NCBI GenBank assembly: GCA_014529385.2
Contig: CM043944.1
Location: forward strand, 57,361,268-57,425,267
Reading direction: 5' to 3'
Source: Adiantum capillus-veneris
Lineage: Eukaryota; Streptophyta; Polypodiopsida; Polypodiales; Pteridaceae
DNA: 64,000 bases
The position numbers and the translations under genes were made by a program. The notes under the pieces are model-generated. The model made no database searches and was not told the DNA's origin. It was given only the letters and a program-made list of their open reading frames with translations. This document shows, one piece after another, positions 21,983 through 34,335 of the stretch (position 1 is its first letter; each line of letters opens with the position of its first letter).

Positions 21983-22965
21983 ACACCCAAAAAATAACAG
22001 GATTAAAGATATGTTGCATTTCTCACCCACATATGGCTCTACAATCATTACAAAACTGGAGTGTGTCTCTAAACTATCGTATACAAAAGTGTTAGTCATT
22101 ATAGAAATGGAATGCATCTTTGAACCATCATATAATGTGGAGTACATCTCTAAATCATCATATACAGAAGTGTTACATAAGTGTAGTTGAAAAAAAATAA
22201 TAATCGTTACAAAAGTACAGTTCTCTGCCACAATATAAACTTGCTCATAGATTATCTGGAGCGTTATCATAGGCACCATATCACCCACTTCCTTCACATC
22301 TGACCACTCTCAATCCACATCTTCCAAATCCCACTCAACTTCATCATCAGAGTGACCTTCGCATGCAATTGCTGTGTGGGTCTGGAAACATTTGAAGATT
22401 TGTTATGTACTTTTTGTGGCTATCCTTGCAAGCTTGTGCATTAGTCACATGTTGCAAAAGACGTACACTAAGTGTGCAACTCATTTTGGACTCAATTGAT
22501 TTCTTTTATTTGTGTCCATAAAAACAAAAGACGACTGATTTTTCTCACATCTTCCACTAAGGCGGCTATTGACAAGAACCTAACAACCATGTACAACAGC
22601 TCCAGTTTCCCATGATATTCCTTCCACCAAACAAGTGCACTTAGTGTCTTATTTTCATTTAATGCACAGTGGATCTCCAAACAATCCTTCTCTATTGGTC
22701 AAGTCTATCTTATGCAAGTAAGCTACTTTGCCATTCACACCACCTAATAGTTATGTGCACGCTTTCTTGAAATTATTAGCAGATTGATTGTGCATTTGAA
22801 ACATCAGATCTAGCACAAAAAACTTTCCCCATTTAAATGTGTGTGTAATTGATCCCAACGTTTCTCAGCAAAGGACACCATCATGGTTTTCTCTTGTACT
22901 GTAAAGGGCGTACTCTCCTTTATTTGCAAATAGCCTCATTCATGTTCCAATAGACATGTCCAATT
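21979..22965. other. Intergenic, nothing recognised
   Basis: Only short frames. Imperfect local repeats of CATCATATA and CATCTCTAAA-type phrases near 22060-22170. Confidence 0.5.
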
Positions 22966-23279
22966 ATGGATGCATCTTTGTCAACCAAGCGCACTAGATG
23001 CATGAAATTCCCATCTTTAAGATGGCTTGGGATTTGTCAGAAGAAATTCAACGGATTATCCATAAGCTCACAAATTCTGCGGATCATTCAAAGACTTGAG
23101 AAGAATAAGGGTGCAAAAAATGTGATTATTTACAGTAGTGAGATTTTGACCTAGTCATTTTTGACCCTGAATCCATGAGATGCTTAGCAATAATGCCCCA
23201 ATACCTGGCCTATACTTACTTTGCGATTTGCTAGTTTAAAGTCCTAGTTATGCTGAAAATAGGCCACAGGTCAGCGACA
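22966..23279 (-). other. Gypsy leader fragment (minus)
   Basis: In minus orientation this follows the LTR at 23280-23692 and matches the sequence after the LTR at 45102-45519 (shared TATTGGG.CATTATTGCTAAGCAT block). It contains one copy of the palindrome-type motif (GTAAATAATCAC on minus, 23119-23133). A PBS-like sequence GATGTCGCTGACCTGTGGCC abuts the LTR. A 46-base block at 23021-23066 (GGCTTGGGATTTGTCA...) recurs at 60787-60829 and seems to belong to another repeat. Confidence 0.6.
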
Positions 23280-23692
23280 TCAAATGCTACGACTTATCAT
23301 GATATGTTTACATCAATGTGTAGAGCTCTTACCTGTGCTTGCAATACAACAGATGGCACTGCAATGTGAAAACCGACAAGGGAGATAGAAGCAGGAGAAG
23401 GAGAGAGGAGAGCATCGTAAGCTCACGATGTGTATTTCTTATCCAAAAACTTAATAATACTTTACAAAGTTAGCTTTTATACCTTAGCCAAGGTTTCTTA
23501 GGTAAAAACTAATCATCAAGGAGCTCTAACAAAGGATTAACTAATACAATCTGGAAGCTTATAGCCACGGCTTATAGATTGCAATATCCACTCGTCAAAT
23601 AGGAATTTGAATATTCTTGATTTATGAAAATAATAAGTGTTTTTACAATGAAGCTCTCAAAAAATGTTGCATGGGTTAGCTTGCTGCTAAAA
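23280..23692 (-). repeat. Gypsy-family LTR (minus)
   Basis: Reverse-complement homologue of 45102-45519. Shared landmarks are TTAGCAGCAAGCTAAC, AAAAACACTTATTATTTT, GGCTA..AGCTTCCAGATTGTAT, AAGGTATAAAAGC (TATA box), CTCTCCTTCTC and CAGGTAAGAGCT (a conserved splice-donor-like site). On its 5' side the minus strand reads TTTTGTGGGGGAATT, a good PPT. Confidence 0.85.
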
Positions 23693-23811
23693 TTCCCCCA
23701 CAAAATCTACGCCTTGTGGAGACTTGACAGAAATTGCATTGCGTGGAGACTTGTTGAAGACTTGTTGTTGAGCTAATGCTACTGCGCCTGTGTGGTAGAT
23801 CTTAGCTTCAC

Positions 23812-23814
<3 letters not shown>

Positions 23815-23886
<72 letters not shown>
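23815..23886. repeat. (GA)n microsatellite, 72 bp
   Basis: Pure GA dinucleotides. Confidence 0.98.
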
Positions 23887-23889
<3 letters not shown>

Positions 23890-25279
23890 TCATGTAGTCA
23901 TGCTGAGTCCCGATAATTTTGGCTATGGAGTTTTCTCTCAAGAAAACTGCCTACTTGCAATGTGTTCCTTTTACTAAGGCGAGATACTAGATAGGTACAA
24001 ATATAGTAACGACACATTTAAATTCCAATAAAATGATTCTATAGGTGCTAGCAAGATCTATCACACAACAAGAAAAAATTACATGGTGGTTGAAAAGGGT
24101 TGCGACCATATAAACTATCATCAAAATTTTATAGTATCCCTTGCCTTCATCCCATTCCTTACAAGCAATGCTCACAATCTAATCTATAGTGCTAAAGACT
24201 TTCACTTGCTACATTCATGTGCAATCATTGCACTTTAGAACCTTTGGCAACACCACAAACCTTCTCAATCTTCAGCTATAAACACATCAAGATTAAATGG
24301 AGTATTAAAAATGTAGGAGACCAAGTTAAACATATCACTAGTCCCAGAAGACACTGCAAAATGTAAAAGCCTTTCATCAATCACTGTAGGGTCTTCATAA
24401 ATAACTGCCTCTTTTTTCTTTGGGATTGTTGCAACACATTGGGCACTCTGCAAAGTAGGTGCTGAAAAATCCACATCTGTCTTAAGTGAGTTCAGTAAAG
24501 TAAGTTTTGGAGTAGAAGGGACTCCATTTCGATAGATGGATCAATATTAGGATCCTCCAAACTCATGGCAAGCTCTGGACCAGATGTATCAATGGGTTCT
24601 GTGAAGTCTACATTCCTCTTCATTGAAGTTTTTAATAGCTCTCACAGGCTTTAGTCTCGGCACCCTAACTTTTGTCAAAGCCCGCATGAAACTATAAGAC
24701 AACTACTCTTTGAGGGGGCACACATGTTGGTCCATTATAAGCTAGCCGCCCCCCCCCCCCATCCTAAGTTATCAGTTTGTAATTTGCAGCTCCTAAGTTG
24801 TAGTCTATGGCCACAGGATATAATACCTATAAGGGAATATAGGGCTTTGAAAATGTTGGGGCTCGAAAACCCACTAGTGGCCAAATCAAGAATGCAAGAT
24901 TTATCGCAAAGCTGTTGCTGGTTATTTTCTCTGCTTTCATGCTTAGTTATCCTTGTAGGTACACCTCTATATTGCTGCATGATTATTGACATAGGAAGGA
25001 TTTTTTCTATCGATAAAGTAAGAAATAATGTGCCTCAACGTGTGCAAGGTAATCCGGACCAACCACCAATCATTGAAAGTCTATTAATACACCTAATTTT
25101 TTTTTCCTTTTCTTTGTAAAGATGCCAACTCTTCTATATCAAGTCCAGAATCACAAGAATCACTTGTTACTATGTATGCTCTTCTATCGGTAGGATTGTA
25201 GCTCACTACTTTTGATCTTTAGTTCTTGTTTCAAATAGTTCATAAGCCACAGTTGGATTTTGATTAGACACCATCACAC
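23887..25279. other. Intergenic, nothing recognised
   Basis: A 69-codon minus-strand frame (24265-24474) and an overlapping pair at 24724-25119 have no recognisable motif. A C13 run lies near 24749. Confidence 0.45.
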
Positions 25280-25514
25280 ACCCAAACATTTTGGAGATAT
25301 ATCTATGTTTTAGACATAACATGTCTTTGTCATTATGATGCAACTGCTAGTTGTTCCTCGTCTTGTCCACTAACACAAGGATAGCGACCTGATTTTTTCA
25401 TAAGCGAGATGTATGAGTTCTATGCCTCGATGATGTTGATCCTTCTTCTCTCTTGTAAAATCTACCTGGCCTTCAATTAATAAATGTTGAGTCCAGGTTG
25501 TTGTAAGTTCTTCC
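25280..25514 (+). repeat. 235-bp inverted repeat, left arm
   Basis: Reverse complement of 27900-28136 with few differences; for example ACAAGGATAGCGACCTGAT here matches ATCAGGTCGCTATCCTTGTG there. The arms bracket the minus-strand gag fragment and its microsatellite. Confidence 0.9.
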
Positions 25515-25639
25515 TCCTGTATAAAATGTGGGAAGTAAGAGTCCAAAGGTGGGTACAGAAGATGTCCATCTTTTTTCTTTCTAATGGGAGAGGTGTGGTG
25601 TGTGGGTGCTTGGTTGGACAAGCTAGATCTTGGAATGTA

Positions 25640-25762
<123 letters not shown>

Positions 25763-25763
25763 A

Positions 25764-27885
25764 TATATATGTACATGGATTGTCCCTGTGGCCTCATAGG
25801 CACGTATTGAACATTCCCATCATACTTTGGTCAATAATAGCACTCATTGGTCTCATGGTTGGTCCATTTACCCTCGATTGCACACCATTTTTGTGGCCTA
25901 ATTGGTTGTCCCTGTTGAGGTATCCCTTTCCCTCGTCCCCTAATAGGTGCATTTCGGATGTTATTCATCATTTCCTTCATCCTTTTGAGCATGCCTTCTA
26001 TGGCTGTAAGGAGTGCTACAACAGCCGTTCCCACTTGTGCTAGTTTGGTGGATTCTATTTTTTCACTTTGATTATCCTTAGGGACATCTTCCTCATTGAA
26101 AATATCATGATTGTCTCCTAAGTCAATAGCATCTGACACACACTCCTCTAGTGTCATATGTTTCTTGCTATACAATATAGCATGAAGTTCCTTATTTACC
26201 AGTCTCTCTAGAAATATTGATACTAACCTTTCCTCCGTAGGTATTTCTAGTTCTGGGAATATTGCAATGTATTATTTCATTCAAGTTGCACAATCCGTAA
26301 AAGACTCACCTTGTTTTAGTTTGAAGCTATAGATTTGAGCTACCGTATTATGTTTGCTCCATGTTTTGGAACATGCACCTACAAATCCTTGAGCTAATGT
26401 ATTCAAGTCCATGATTGACCTTGGTGGAATGTTTTGGAATCATGTCACTGCTTTTCCTTCTAATGTCATTCTAAATCCCTAAATTGAGTATGGAAATCAA
26501 ATATGCGTTCTACTCTTAGCACTTGTTTAAAGCTTGCTAAGTGGTCATATGGATCCCCAGATACACTGTATTGTTTGACCCATTTTTGAAAATCAGCTGG
26601 CCTGATACGTCTATTTGGTTCAACTCCAAGTCTCCTGGAAATTGGTCACGTTCCGAGTCCTTCAAACCAATCTATTGGAAATAATGACTCATGTAACCGT
26701 GGATTGGTCTTTAGTGTCCCCCGATTTTCTTCGTGATGAGGTTTTTTAACATTGCTCTCAAAAGATCTGCTGCCGAGTTCATCTCTTGGAATAGTTTCTG
26801 GTCCTTGGCCCAATATCCAATCCCTTATGGAGTACCCTTGGTATTTGGTTTGTTCCACCTCTTCAAGAATCATCATAACAAAGTTATTGTTATGACAATC
26901 CCTAAATAGGTAGGTTGGTAGATTTGTTGAACCCTTGTTTTTTATTTTGAAGATATAGATGATCTTCATGGGCGTTAACTGTCCTGATTTGGTATGATAA
27001 GTCCATAGAAGATCTTTGACGTTTCTATCCTCCCAACAATAGACTCCGATCCTAGGATTATCTGTGCTAAGCTGTTTTAAAGGCTTCAGATCAACTTAAT
27101 CGTATCCCTCAAATTCTAAAATGGTGGTTTTTCTTTTACTACCATATATGAAATTATGGTATTTACTTCCAACCCCCATATGTCTATCACTTCAGGGTTT
27201 TCAACTTGTAAATACTCAGTTTCATTTTTATCTATGTACATTTTTCCTTGTTTGCCATGATTTCCTCTTCAAACTCTATGTCATGGTCATCAATGCGGAT
27301 AGCATACTCTTTATTAGGATCCAGGTAAGCCTCAAATCCATGGCAATTAGTCTTATAAAAGGTGAGTATGTGCTTATAACGCACCGTCGTTCCAGTTTTT
27401 GAATGAGTTGAATAGGAAAACATGATTTTAGATGTTGATTCTGAAAACGTGTTTGAGATTTCTTCAAAGATAGTGTCCAAATGATATCCTTGATTCACAC
27501 TCTCTTGGGTGGATAATCTACTAGCGGTCTCTCCAAATATGCCTTGGTTTGCTAGTATATGACCAGGTCTAAGGTTCATATAGACTTCTGAAGCCCTCGA
27601 TAGAGTACTTACCGTCGGATTGACTTGTTGTCAACTTCTTCCTCTTGAGTTGATTGAAACTTTTGTCAAGCTTTCAATTCCTTGTCTGCAACATGATTCT
27701 TGTATCGGTTTTAATCAAGTTAGCTATTCATTCACAAAGACTGTACAATTTTTGTTAACTATTGTGACTGGTCTATCTATATCACTTCAAATTGAGCTAA
27801 GTGAGTAAGCAATTGAGACTTTCAGATTCTACTTTTGCAAAAAGCCAAAGGGCTAATTTGCAACATGGAAACTGAGTGAACATGA
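25764..27885 (-). pseudogene. Gypsy leader + gag fragment (inverted copy)
   Basis: The minus-strand counterpart of 28825-30945. Frames at 27579-27232, 26969-26646 and 26175-25831 match the plus-strand gag pieces, e.g. NPKEYAIRIDDHDIEFEEE-type sequence, KIIYIFKIKNKGSTNLPTYL, ECVSDAIDLGDN and QPIRPQKWCAIEGKWTNHE. It has frameshifts and stops, and protease, RT and integrase are absent. Together with the plus copy it makes two head-to-head arms of ~2.1 kb. Confidence 0.85.
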
Positions 27886-27899
27886 CCGACATTTTATGC

Positions 27900-28136
27900 A
27901 AGACGAGAACTTATAACAACTTGGAATCAACATTTTTTAATTGAAGGCCAGGTAGATTTTACAAGAGAGAAGAAGGATCAACATCATCGGGGCATGGAAC
28001 TCATACATCTCGCTTATGAAAACATCAGGTCGCTATCCTTGTGTTAATGGACAAGACAAGGAACAACTAGTAGTTGCATCATAATGACAAAGACATGTTA
28101 TGTTGAAAACATAGATATATCTCAAAATGTTTGGGT
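27900..28136 (-). repeat. 235-bp inverted repeat, right arm
   Basis: Reverse-complement partner of 25280-25514. It ends exactly where the plus-strand Gypsy leader begins, within a palindrome-type motif (TTTAC|ATCTGC). Confidence 0.9.
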
Positions 28137-28830
28137 TTACATCTGCTCCAATTTTCAACTTTTTTGACTAAGTTAGCATACCACTAGTTTTACCATGTTG
28201 TAATAAGCCCACAAACCAAATTTGGTAAGATTTGGATCATTGGATTGAAAAGTGTGACCAAATTTGGAAAGTCAGTCTGCGGATAGAAAACTGATGACCA
28301 TTTGACCAAAAATTGTCCAAACTTGATGAAACTTGGCTAGAAACCTTAAGTTGAAGTGCTTAACAGATCTGTGTCAAGATTGGGAAAAAAACTTGCAAAA
28401 CATTAGCTAGAGTAAATAATCGCGATTATGTACATCTGCTTCAAAAATTGACAATCTTGCACATTTGAGTATACCACAAGGTCAAGCATATCAAGTAGAC
28501 CATACAAATCAATTTTGGTGAAATTTGGATCACAAAAGTGAGACTTAAGCCAGATTCTTGAAAACCGAGTCTACGAACACGAAACAGTTGATAAACTTGA
28601 CAAAAACTGTCCAAACTTGATGAAAATTGTCCAGGGACCTTAACAGGTTGTACACTTGGAAAATCAAGCCAGAAAGTGCAAAAAACTGACAAAAGTAAAT
28701 AATCGCGATTATTTACTACTGCTACACAGAGACACCAATTTTGACTTTTGAACTTGTACAATGTTAGACCAACATAATACAAGGCCACCGGAAAATTTTG
28801 GGTTCAATCGGATCCAAATTGGTACATGCT
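28137..28830 (+). repeat. Leader with ~283-bp repeats carrying a palindrome
   Basis: Roughly 283-bp units share GGTAAGATTTGGATCA-, ATTGTCCAAACTTGATGAAA- and palindrome-type blocks. The palindrome core AAATAATCGCGATTATTT is perfect at 28695-28716 (including flanking GT/AC) and nearly perfect at 28412-28433. The region ends at the start of homology with the inverted copy (~28825). Confidence 0.85.
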
Positions 28831-29129
28831 CACTCAGTTTCCAGGTTGCAGATTAGTCCTTTGATTTTTTGCCAAAGTCAAATCTGAAAGTCTCAAATAC
28901 TGACTCAATTAGCTCGATTTGAAGTGAGATACATAGACCAATCACAACAGTTAGCAAAAACTATACAGTCTTTGTGAAAGAATAGCTAACTTGATCAAAA
29001 TTGATACAGGAATCAGGTTGCAGACAAGGAATCGGCAGCTTGACAGAAGTTGCTATCAAGTCAAGTGGAAGAAATTGACAAGAAGTCAATCCAAAGGTAA
29101 GTACTCTATCCAGAGCTTCACAAGTCTTT

Positions 29130-29675
29130 ATGAACCTTAGATCTGGTCGTGTACTGGGAAATCAAGGCATACTTGGAGAAACCTCCAATAGAGTATCCAT
29201 TGAAGAAAGTGTGAATCAAGGCAACCCCTTGCACACTATCCTTGAAGAAGTCTCATACACTTTTTCAAATTCAACATCTGAAATGTCGTTCTACTCGACT
29301 CACTCAGAAACCGGAATGACAATGCGCTGCAAGCATATACTCTCATTTTATAAGACTAATCACCATGGAGCTAAGGTTTACGTGGATCCTAACAAAGAGT
29401 ATGCTATTTGCATTGACGACCACGGTATTGAGTTCGAAGAGGAGATAAGGGCAAACAAACAGGGAAAAACGTACATGGATAGAAATGGAACTCAGTATTT
29501 ACAAGTCAAAAACCGTGACGTGATAGATGAATGGGGGCTAGAAGTAAACACCATAATTCCAGATTTGGAAGCAAAAGAAGGACGACCAACTTTAGAACTC
29601 AAGGGATATGATCAATTTGATTTGAAGCCTTTGAAACAGCTTGGTACAGACATAGTCTATTGTTGGGAGGATTGA
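29130..29675 (+). CDS. Gypsy N-terminal Gag-region ORF
   Basis: An intact 181-codon frame starting MNLRSGRVLG, right after the leader and matched by the inverted copy at 27579-27232. It contains KEYAICIDDHGIEFEEEI and ends PLKQLGTDIVYCWED. MNLRSG-type starts are common in plant Gypsy polyproteins. It probably encodes the first part of Gag, with the rest in shifted frames just downstream. A GGTAAGT splice-donor-like site lies 34 bp before the ATG. Confidence 0.7.
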   Translation: MNLRSGRVLGNQGILGETSNRVSIEESVNQGNPLHTILEEVSYTFSNSTSEMSFYSTHSETGMTMRCKHILSFYKTNHHGAKVYVDPNKEYAICIDDHGIEFEEEIRANKQGKTYMDRNGTQYLQVKNRDVIDEWGLEVNTIIPDLEAKEGRPTLELKGYDQFDLKPLKQLGTDIVYCWED

Positions 29676-31150
29676 AACGTCAAGGATCTTCTGTGGACTT
29701 TGCATGCCAAATCAGGACAACTAACACCCCCACGAAGATCATCTATATCTTCAAGATCAAAGACAAGGGATCAACAGATCTACCAACGTACCTATTTAGG
29801 GATTGTTATAACAACAACTTTGTTATGATGACTTATGAGGAGGTGGAACAAACCAAATACCAAGGGTACTCCATAAGGGACTAGATATTGGGCCAAGGAC
29901 CATAAACTATTCCAAGAGATGAACACTGTGAGAGATCTTATGAGAGTAATATTAAGAAATGAAAAACCACCTCATTACAAAGAAAATCGGATGACAATAA
30001 AGCCATTCCAGGGCTATATGAGTCACTATTTTCAACAAACTAGTTTGAAGGACTCGGAACAGGACCAACTGCCAAGAAACCAGGAGTTGAACCAAATAGA
30101 TGTGTCAGAACAGCTGATTTTCAAAAATGGATCAGAAAATACAGTGGATCAGGGGATCCATACGACCACTTAGCAAGCTTTAAGCAATTGCTAAGAGCAG
30201 AACGCATATTTGATTTCCATACTCAATTCCAGGCATTTGGAATGACATTAGAAGGAAAAGCATTGACATGGTTCCAAAACATTCCACCAAGGCCAATCAT
30301 GGACATGAACACATTAGCTCAAGGATTTGTAGCTGCTTGTTCCAAAACGAGAATCAAACACAATACGGTAGCTCAATCTACAGCTTTAAATAGAAACAAG
30401 GTGAGTCTATTAGGGATTGTGCAACTCGAATGAAGCAATACATTGCCAGATGCTCATAGCTAGAGATACCGGCAGAAGAACGACTAGTATCATTGTTTCT
30501 AGAGGGACTGCTAAACAAGGAACTTCATGCTATATTGTATAGCAAGAAGCATACAAACCTAGAAGAGTGTATGTCAGATGCTATTGACTTAGGAGACAAT
30601 TGTGATATTTTCAACAAAGAAGATGTCCCTAAATATAACCAAAGCAAGAAAACAGCATCCACAAAACTAGCACAAGTGGGAATGACTGCTGCAGCACCAC
30701 TTTCAGCCATAGAAGACATGCTTAAAAGGATGAATGACATGATGAATAACATGCAAAAAGCACCTATGAGAGGACCAAAACAAGGAAAACCTCAGCAGGG
30801 ACAACCAATTAGGCCGCAAAAATGGTGTGCAATTGAAGGTAAATGGACCAACCATGAGACCAATGAGTGATACTACCGACCAAAGTATGATGGGAATATT
30901 CACTATGTGCCTATGAGGCCACAAGGACAACCCATGTACATATATCAGCTTAATATGGCCCTAGCTCAAAGACCACCTATGGGTATGGAAAGACCTCAAC
31001 CCGTGTTGGGTCAACAACCTCCATATCCAGGACATAATGCAGTGCTTGTAAAGTACATGCACCCAGAGGGAGTCATAGATGAACAAGCACTAGTGCTTGT
31101 TACACCCTATGTTGATCCTAGTCCATCTACAGTAATGGTAGAAGGAGATT
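29660..31150 (+). pseudogene. Gypsy gag, fragmented
   Basis: Successive frames (29660-29884, 29919-30173, 30188-30433, 30493-30870, 30907-31152) give the capsid-like retrotransposon Gag region. It includes FDFHTQFQAFGMTLEGKAL and WFQNIPP, the typical phrase before a conserved Trp-Phe. A Met/Pro/Gln-rich segment follows (e.g. PMRPQGQPMYIYQLNMALA). In-frame stops, for example after TNHE near 30870, break it. Gag would package RNA in virus-like particles. Confidence 0.8.
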
Positions 31151-31284
31151 GATATAATTCACATCCACCACCAATGGAAGAACCTGTGATTTATGCTCCA
31201 CCAAATCTTGCACCAATGTATTATGTGGCTAATCAAGGTGTCATACCTCCTATGGTAAGACCAATGATTAAGCCAAGAACGAGA

Positions 31285-31425
31285 AATTGACATAACTGTG
31301 GTGCAGATGATCATTGAAAAAATGAATGCCCAGAGCCTGACAAGAACCTCAATCTAGTTGAAGCTTATTGCATACAATGTTGCAAAAAGGGAGGACACTT
31401 CCCAGAATATTGTCGTGAAAATCCT
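31285..31425 (+). pseudogene. Gag zinc knuckles (degenerate)
   Basis: The frame reads HNCGADDH (first knuckle, broken by a stop and missing its leading Cys) then CIQCCKKGGHFPEYC, a CX2CX4HX4C-type zinc knuckle. Position between Gag and protease is as expected. Confidence 0.65.
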
Positions 31426-32230
31426 TTAAACAAGGGTAAAATAGTAGTGAATGTAGTCCATTTGATACCTAGTAGCTCATCTGAGAGTGAACCGATTGTT
31501 CCAATCAAGGTAATCACCAGCCTAGGCTAAGAAAAAGAAACATAACTCCTCTGATGATTCAGAGAATACCAAAATTGCCTCTCAAAAGACCAAACTGAGC
31601 AGAAACATATGGTATGAAATGAGAAAGAAAAAACAAAAGGCTGAAATCAAGGAGAAAGCAAAGTAGCTACTCCAGGAAAAGGTGAAAGAAACTGGAAGCA
31701 AAATCAAGGAAACCACCATGAAATCTGGAGGATCAATTTTGGTTGACAAAATTTTTGAGCATATTAATGCAGCCTTGGAAGCCTACCAAGCGGGACTTAA
31801 AGCAGGCCAATACATGAAAAAAAATGGAAAAAATATCCTTCTCCAAACATGGAAGCAGCTAAGCTTGAAGCTTATCAAAATTTGGTAAGAATCACGCAAG
31901 AGATGCTAAAAAAACAAAAACCCAAGCTTGAAAGTATGACAAAACCTGAAGAGCTTGTGGCAAGAGACAATAAAGAAAAATCCAAAGTGGTGGTAGAACC
32001 CCACCTTGAAAAAAAAGATAGTGCCAGACAGCGAAGATGCCTTAGACGGAGTTCCATTCGTAGAAGAAGATTGGCCAGGACACTTATGGGAAAAAGTTAG
32101 AGAGATCAATGATGGGATCCTAACTCTAAAGTCAGCTCCTATAGAGAAAGTTTGGTTAGACAATCTACCTCTTGATATGGACATGGATGTACAATCCTTG
32201 TAAAGGGATTGCTGATCTAAAGATTCAAGA

Positions 32231-32704
32231 ATGTCTAAACCATTGACCTTGAAAACATTTCCCTCTTACTTGGGAGATAACAAAGATGAATCCATAGTGT
32301 ATAAAACCACTCAGGTAAAAAGAGAAGAACAGACCCTAGAAGTAGACAACATTCATTCAATCATGTCTACACCCATCCAATGTACACTTACTTTAGGAGA
32401 ACTGTTAAAAATTAGACCATATTTATGGAATGATCTACAGAAAACCCTAGAGAAGGTGGGAATAATGGGGCTAATCGTAAAAAATTTGGAAAAATTGAAG
32501 CACGAAATGGACAACAAAGAGATTCAATCTATTCCAATGAACAAAGTCGGAGAATACTACGAAGGGGAAGAAGGAAACACAACCCTTCCAGTGAGATATA
32601 ATGACATAGAAACCATGGCAATACTGGATAGTGGGGCAGGCATAACCATAGCCACAAAAGCAGTATGGGAATCCTCGGGACAGCCAGCCATTAGACAAAT
32701 TTGA
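32231..32704 (+). CDS. Gypsy retropepsin (first aspartic protease)
   Basis: A 157-codon frame. The C-terminal third has MAILDSGAGITIATKAVWE, with the catalytic DSGA triad typical of retropepsins. It would cleave the Gag-Pol polyprotein as a dimer. The frame stops shortly after AIRQI, but homologous-looking sequence (LQLPDGHIERPLG) resumes right behind the stop, so the domain is broken. Upstream 31682-32200 is Lys/Glu-rich, linker-like sequence. Confidence 0.75.
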   Translation: MSKPLTLKTFPSYLGDNKDESIVYKTTQVKREEQTLEVDNIHSIMSTPIQCTLTLGELLKIRPYLWNDLQKTLEKVGIMGLIVKNLEKLKHEMDNKEIQSIPMNKVGEYYEGEEGNTTLPVRYNDIETMAILDSGAGITIATKAVWESSGQPAIRQI

Positions 32705-33329
32705 ATGAAGTTGCAATTGCCTGATGGACACATTGAAAGACCATTAGGATTACTTGAAAAAGTGATAGTTAATTTTCTGGAATTGAATATCAACACACTT
32801 TTGCCATAGTAGACTTTGGGAAGAAACTCAATTACGAAATCATTTTGAGAAGACCTTTCATGCGACAAGTACAACTCATCCAAGAGACTGCGAAAAAATT
32901 ATCTGTACTTGAAGCAAGTGGGATCAATAACAAGGGTTAATCTAAAAGATCACACTTATAGAGACGTCATGAAAACGCTCATACAAGAGTTGGATTCAAT
33001 CTCTTCTGTTGAAACTAAACTTCCATCTTGGTTGAACAAAGACACTCCTATTTGGATGTGCGGAGCTTCAGAAAACGGGAGCTTAAAGAGAAGAATGTAT
33101 CTTAGAAAGGGACTGCACAAATAAAGCTTATGTACCTGAACCCTTTCCAACGTATTTGTTTGAGCCATTTTAGTGGACTCAAAATTTTAGCGACAATGGA
33201 TGTATGTATGAATATGTTGTCAGGAGTTTTTTGGAGAAAGGGATTGCGCATATGTACATACCCATGCATGGTGCATCAAATAAATAATTACCCATTTTTC
33301 AGAGCCAGGTGGTTACGTGGGGCCCACAT

Positions 33330-34330
33330 GTGTACAGGTAGGACAGGGTGTACATAGTGCATCGATTTTCACTATTACCAGTACCGCTGTGTTTTTTCTA
33401 CAATAAGGAGGAGTTGGTAGCGTGTAAAACTTCTCGAGGAAGCTATCCGCGGGCCGATGACATGAGGTAAGCAGGTGCGTCATATGGCATTGAGTGGCGT
33501 CAGGAGGTCGAACGGGGTCAATACTTGTACGCGGAGAAGTACGGACACGATGTGGGTGTTTTCTTGTGATACTTATGCAGAAAGGTCATCATGAGGACCA
33601 CCTTTTGGGGCCACTTCACATGGTTGCGGGATGCATTATTTGGAAAAACTGAGTGCCAGGTGTGCGGATAATGCAAAAAGGTGACAACTATGCACTGCGA
33701 GGTCAGTTTTTGGCCCGTTCGGGGTCCGTTTGAGGTCATCTAAAAGGCCACGGGTGCCCAAATAATAAAGATAAGTGTGGGAAATGAAAAAAAAGAGAGA
33801 AGACCAGAAAAAACGTGGAGAAGAGAGGAGGAACAGCCGCAGGTCTGTTTTTGGGGTTTTCGGAGCCTGTTTTGGCCGTAAACTGCTCATCCGAGGTCGG
33901 ATTTGAGCACTTTGACATTGTAGACTAGGATTTGGGGCTGTCCATTTTTCCAAATTCCTCATTCTTTTTCTGCTGTTTTTCTGTGTAATCTTCTCCGGTG
34001 AGTGAAGCCTCTGCTTAACTTTGTGGTTGTATCTGGTGTATTTCTTCAATATTGTGTGAGCTATTTGCCCCATTGGTGTTGGCCCAAGCTCAATTGTATC
34101 TAAACATCAGAAATTCTCCTCTTTTGAGCTGAGTTTTTTGGGTGTGTGTGTGTGTGTGTGGAGTGGGCAAGTGGATAGTCTCTCTCCTCTCACTCTAGAG
34201 GTGTGTTCCCTGTCTCGGCCAGGTGTGTTGTGTAGGCCGAGTGGTGCCCCATAGAGTGTGTGTATATCCTTCCAAGAGTGTGTGTCGGGTCGTTATAGAG
34301 GCGTTGTGTGTGTTTTCATCCCGCTCACAA
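33330..34330 (+). mobile_element. ~1-kb insertion in pol (possible solo LTR)
   Basis: Between the protease-side frame (stops near 33120-33300) and the frame that resumes at ATGCCTACTCAATTTTGC (34336) lies about 1 kb without Gypsy-like coding. It begins near TGTACAGGTAGG and ends near CCGCTCACA, has T/G-rich blocks and a short (GT)n at 34142-34160. The size and TG...CA ends suit a solo LTR, but I could not confirm a target-site duplication. Confidence 0.4.
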
Positions 34331-34335
34331 CGTCT

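Noticed and set aside
24265-24474. 69-codon minus-strand frame as a host gene
   Set aside because: Ordinary composition but no family, no neighbours in frame and no splice context that I could defend.
33330-34330. Exact target-site duplication for the pol insertion
   Set aside because: Candidate ends (TTACG, ACATG on the left; CAACG, ACGTC on the right) do not match well enough to fix the borders.
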